Assembly: GCA_963676075.2 (NCBI GenBank)
Contig: CAXXNZ010000004.1
Location: 248,001 to 312,000, forward strand
Length of the DNA stretch: 64,000 bases
DNA from: JAHJQZ01 sp963676075
Lineage (GTDB): Bacteria > Pseudomonadota > Alphaproteobacteria > Rhizobiales > Devosiaceae
Reading direction: 5' to 3'
Shown piece by piece: positions 62,877-64,000 of the stretch. The notes beneath the pieces are model-generated. The model ran no database searches and was not told the origin of the DNA. It was given only the letters and a program-made list of their open reading frames with translations. Position numbers and translations under genes: made by a program. Each line of letters opens with the position of its first letter. Position 1 is the first letter of the stretch.

Positions 62877-63476
62877 TCATCCAGCGCCCCGCGACACAGC
62901 GCCGGCGCCGGCAATGGTCCTTGTCATGACCCATTGGGTCTTTCCCAAGGGACGGACGCGGACGAATCCATTGCGCTCGAACATTGGCACCGTGCCGGCA
63001 TGAAGGAAAGAAGCGGAGGTTTTCCGGTTTTCGACATCATCCGGATAACCTTCGACGCTGCCGCCGCCGAGCCGGGCAATTTCTGCAACAGCGCCGGCAA
63101 GAGCGGCATCCGCAACGCCGCGTCCGCGGTGCGCCTTGTCGACGAAGAAACAGGTGATCCGCCAGTCCGGCAAGCTCACAAGGCCCTGTTCATAGGCCTT
63201 CCTGTTCCTGATCCGCGGCAATTCGGCGGTCTGGCCGAACTGGCACCGGCCGACACAGGCGGGCCCATCATAGACAAGGGCCGACTGGGTCGTTCCGGCT
63301 CTGACGCGATCGTGCTTGACTGACTTGCGCTCGGCAGTCGAGAGCTTGCGCGGCGCGCCTTCGGCATGAAAATGCAGGCACCAGCATCCACCCCAGACGC
63401 CGTTATGCCGTTCGACCAGATCGGCGAAATCGTCCCAGGTCGCCTCGCTCAGCGGTCGAATGCTGAAACCGGTCAT
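62877..63476 (-). CDS. GNAT-family N-acetyltransferase
   Basis: From ATG 63476 the protein has 199 residues. The acetyl-CoA motif is WRITCFFVDKAHRGRGVADA with the R-G-x-G-V loop, followed by LAGAVAEIARLGGGSVEGYP and a terminal FERNGFVRV. The N-terminal part WGGCWCLHFHAEGAP is characteristic of a subgroup of GNATs with unknown substrates. The frame extends upstream (to 63644) without conservation. Confidence 0.85.
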   Translation of the reverse strand: MTGFSIRPLSEATWDDFADLVERHNGVWGGCWCLHFHAEGAPRKLSTAERKSVKHDRVRAGTTQSALVYDGPACVGRCQFGQTAELPRIRNRKAYEQGLVSLPDWRITCFFVDKAHRGRGVADAALAGAVAEIARLGGGSVEGYPDDVENRKTSASFLHAGTVPMFERNGFVRVRPLGKTQWVMTRTIAGAGAVSRGAG

Positions 63477-63546
63477 TGCGCGGCCCCGTCGCGCATGGCC
63501 ATCGCTCTCGCCGCGCTCCGCCAAAGGTCCGAGGCCGCCGGCATCG

Positions 63547-63837
63547 TCAGGTTTTCCGCAGCTGCACGGGCGGCTTTTCAGCCCGGACGATGACGCCCTT
63601 GAACTCCAGGTCGAGCTGAACGCATTTGACCCACCACCCTGCATTTTCGCCGCCGGGAAAAAGGTCCTGCGGCAAAAGCGGTTTGACAGCTGCGATGATC
63701 TCGGCGGGCGTCATGCCGGGGGCTTCGGCGGGCATCACCTTCAGCATCGCATCGCGCATGGCTTCATATTTGGCCGTGTCGACCCGCGTAACGTGATCCG
63801 GGGAATTGATATTCCGCACTTCGATCTTTTCGGCCAT
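63547..63837 (-). CDS. DUF6958-type conserved hypothetical protein
   Basis: The 96-residue protein reads MAEKIEVRNINSPDHVTRVD, then KYEAMRDAMLKVMP, LLPQDLFPGGENAGWWVKCV and QLDLEFKGVIVR. This pattern matches a small soluble family (DUF6958) that looks like a winged-helix or regulator fold, with no assigned function. It lies 70 nt before the GNAT gene on the same strand. Confidence 0.7.
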   Translation of the reverse strand: MAEKIEVRNINSPDHVTRVDTAKYEAMRDAMLKVMPAEAPGMTPAEIIAAVKPLLPQDLFPGGENAGWWVKCVQLDLEFKGVIVRAEKPPVQLRKT

Positions 63838-63867
63838 ACACGACTCCAGGTCGGATTCAGGCGTGGC

Positions 63868-64000
63868 TCACGCGCCGTAGGGCACCCAAATGTTCTTTAC
63901 CTGAGTGGCCTTGGCAAGAAAATAGTCGCCCTCCATCACCTTTGAATCAAACCAGTCGTACTGGAGCCCGCGCGTCGTCCACATCTGCTTGAGATTGTGG
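63868..64000 (-). CDS. Aldehyde dehydrogenase-family protein, C-terminal end only
   Basis: The minus strand gives 43 codons ending ...GLQYDWFDSKVMEGDYFLAK then ATQVKNIWVPYGA and TGA. The VKNIW-(V/I)-PYG ending is typical of a long rhizobial aldehyde dehydrogenase often found in deoxyribonucleoside catabolism clusters with deoC. The rest lies beyond the window. Function is inferred from the last residues and from the deoA-deoB-upp neighbours. Confidence 0.6.
   Translation of the reverse strand, partial: HNLKQMWTTRGLQYDWFDSKVMEGDYFLAKATQVKNIWVPYGA

Overview
The window is a gene-dense, high-GC stretch of an alphaproteobacterial chromosome, most likely from the order Hyphomicrobiales (Rhizobiales). 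The placement rests on core synteny and signature genes: lptC-lptA-lptB-rpoN; a TIGR02300/FYDLN protein, cmk and rpsA; sppA-ihfB-lapA-trpF-trpB-trpA-accD-folC; trxA-addA-addB-murU-tsaE-divL-ahcY; the short HprK with ptsH and an EIIA next to chvG/chvI; and a cpa/tad pilus locus. A Devosiaceae-like genus is a guess only. No rRNA, CRISPR array, prophage or transposase gene was found.

Layout. 0-4.5 kb: LPS export genes, the start of rpoN (cut by the window edge), the nanoRNase nrnC, a gutted serine-hydrolase remnant, tRNA-Ala(GGC) and the FYDLN protein. 4.7-9.7 kb: cmk, rpsA, a GNAT, sppA, ihfB and a LapA-domain protein. 9.7-15.4 kb: trpF, trpB, trpA, accD, folC. 15.4-16.7 kb: a thioredoxin-fold protein without an active site coupled to a RES-domain protein, then trxA. 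16.7-24.5 kb: addA-addB-murU-tsaE, where addA is broken by six +1 indels and the end of addB by a seventh. 24.5-33.2 kb: divL, ahcY, a DUF2937 protein, ptsH-EIIA-hprK and chvG-chvI, a block devoted to cell cycle, carbon/nitrogen PTS control and envelope signalling. 33.4-37.3 kb: cell-wall hydrolase, HAD phosphatase, cupin, MFS transporter. 37.3-39.7 kb: cheW and a soluble double-PAS chemoreceptor. 39.7-42 kb: an accessory islet with palindromic repeats and two uncharacterised genes. 42-44.9 kb: polA. 45.2-56.3 kb: an atypical receiver protein and the Flp/Tad pilus genes in two divergent arms. 56.4-64 kb: HAD hydrolase, tannase-family esterase, a upp-deoB-deoA nucleoside salvage group, a lipoprotein, a GNAT, a DUF6958 protein and the end of an aldehyde dehydrogenase.

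The least ordinary signals are: (1) seven same-direction single-base homopolymer expansions within 1.85 kb of addB/addA, whose removal rebuilds one clean frame; (2) three intergenic palindromic elements with the same 11-nt spacer and compensatory arm changes; (3) a DivL with Tyr591 replacing the phospho-accepting His and degenerate ATP boxes; (4) the RES/thioredoxin-like pair; (5) a Tad locus without cpaD, tadD or tadG; (6) palindromic repeats that supply the stop codon of an islet gene.
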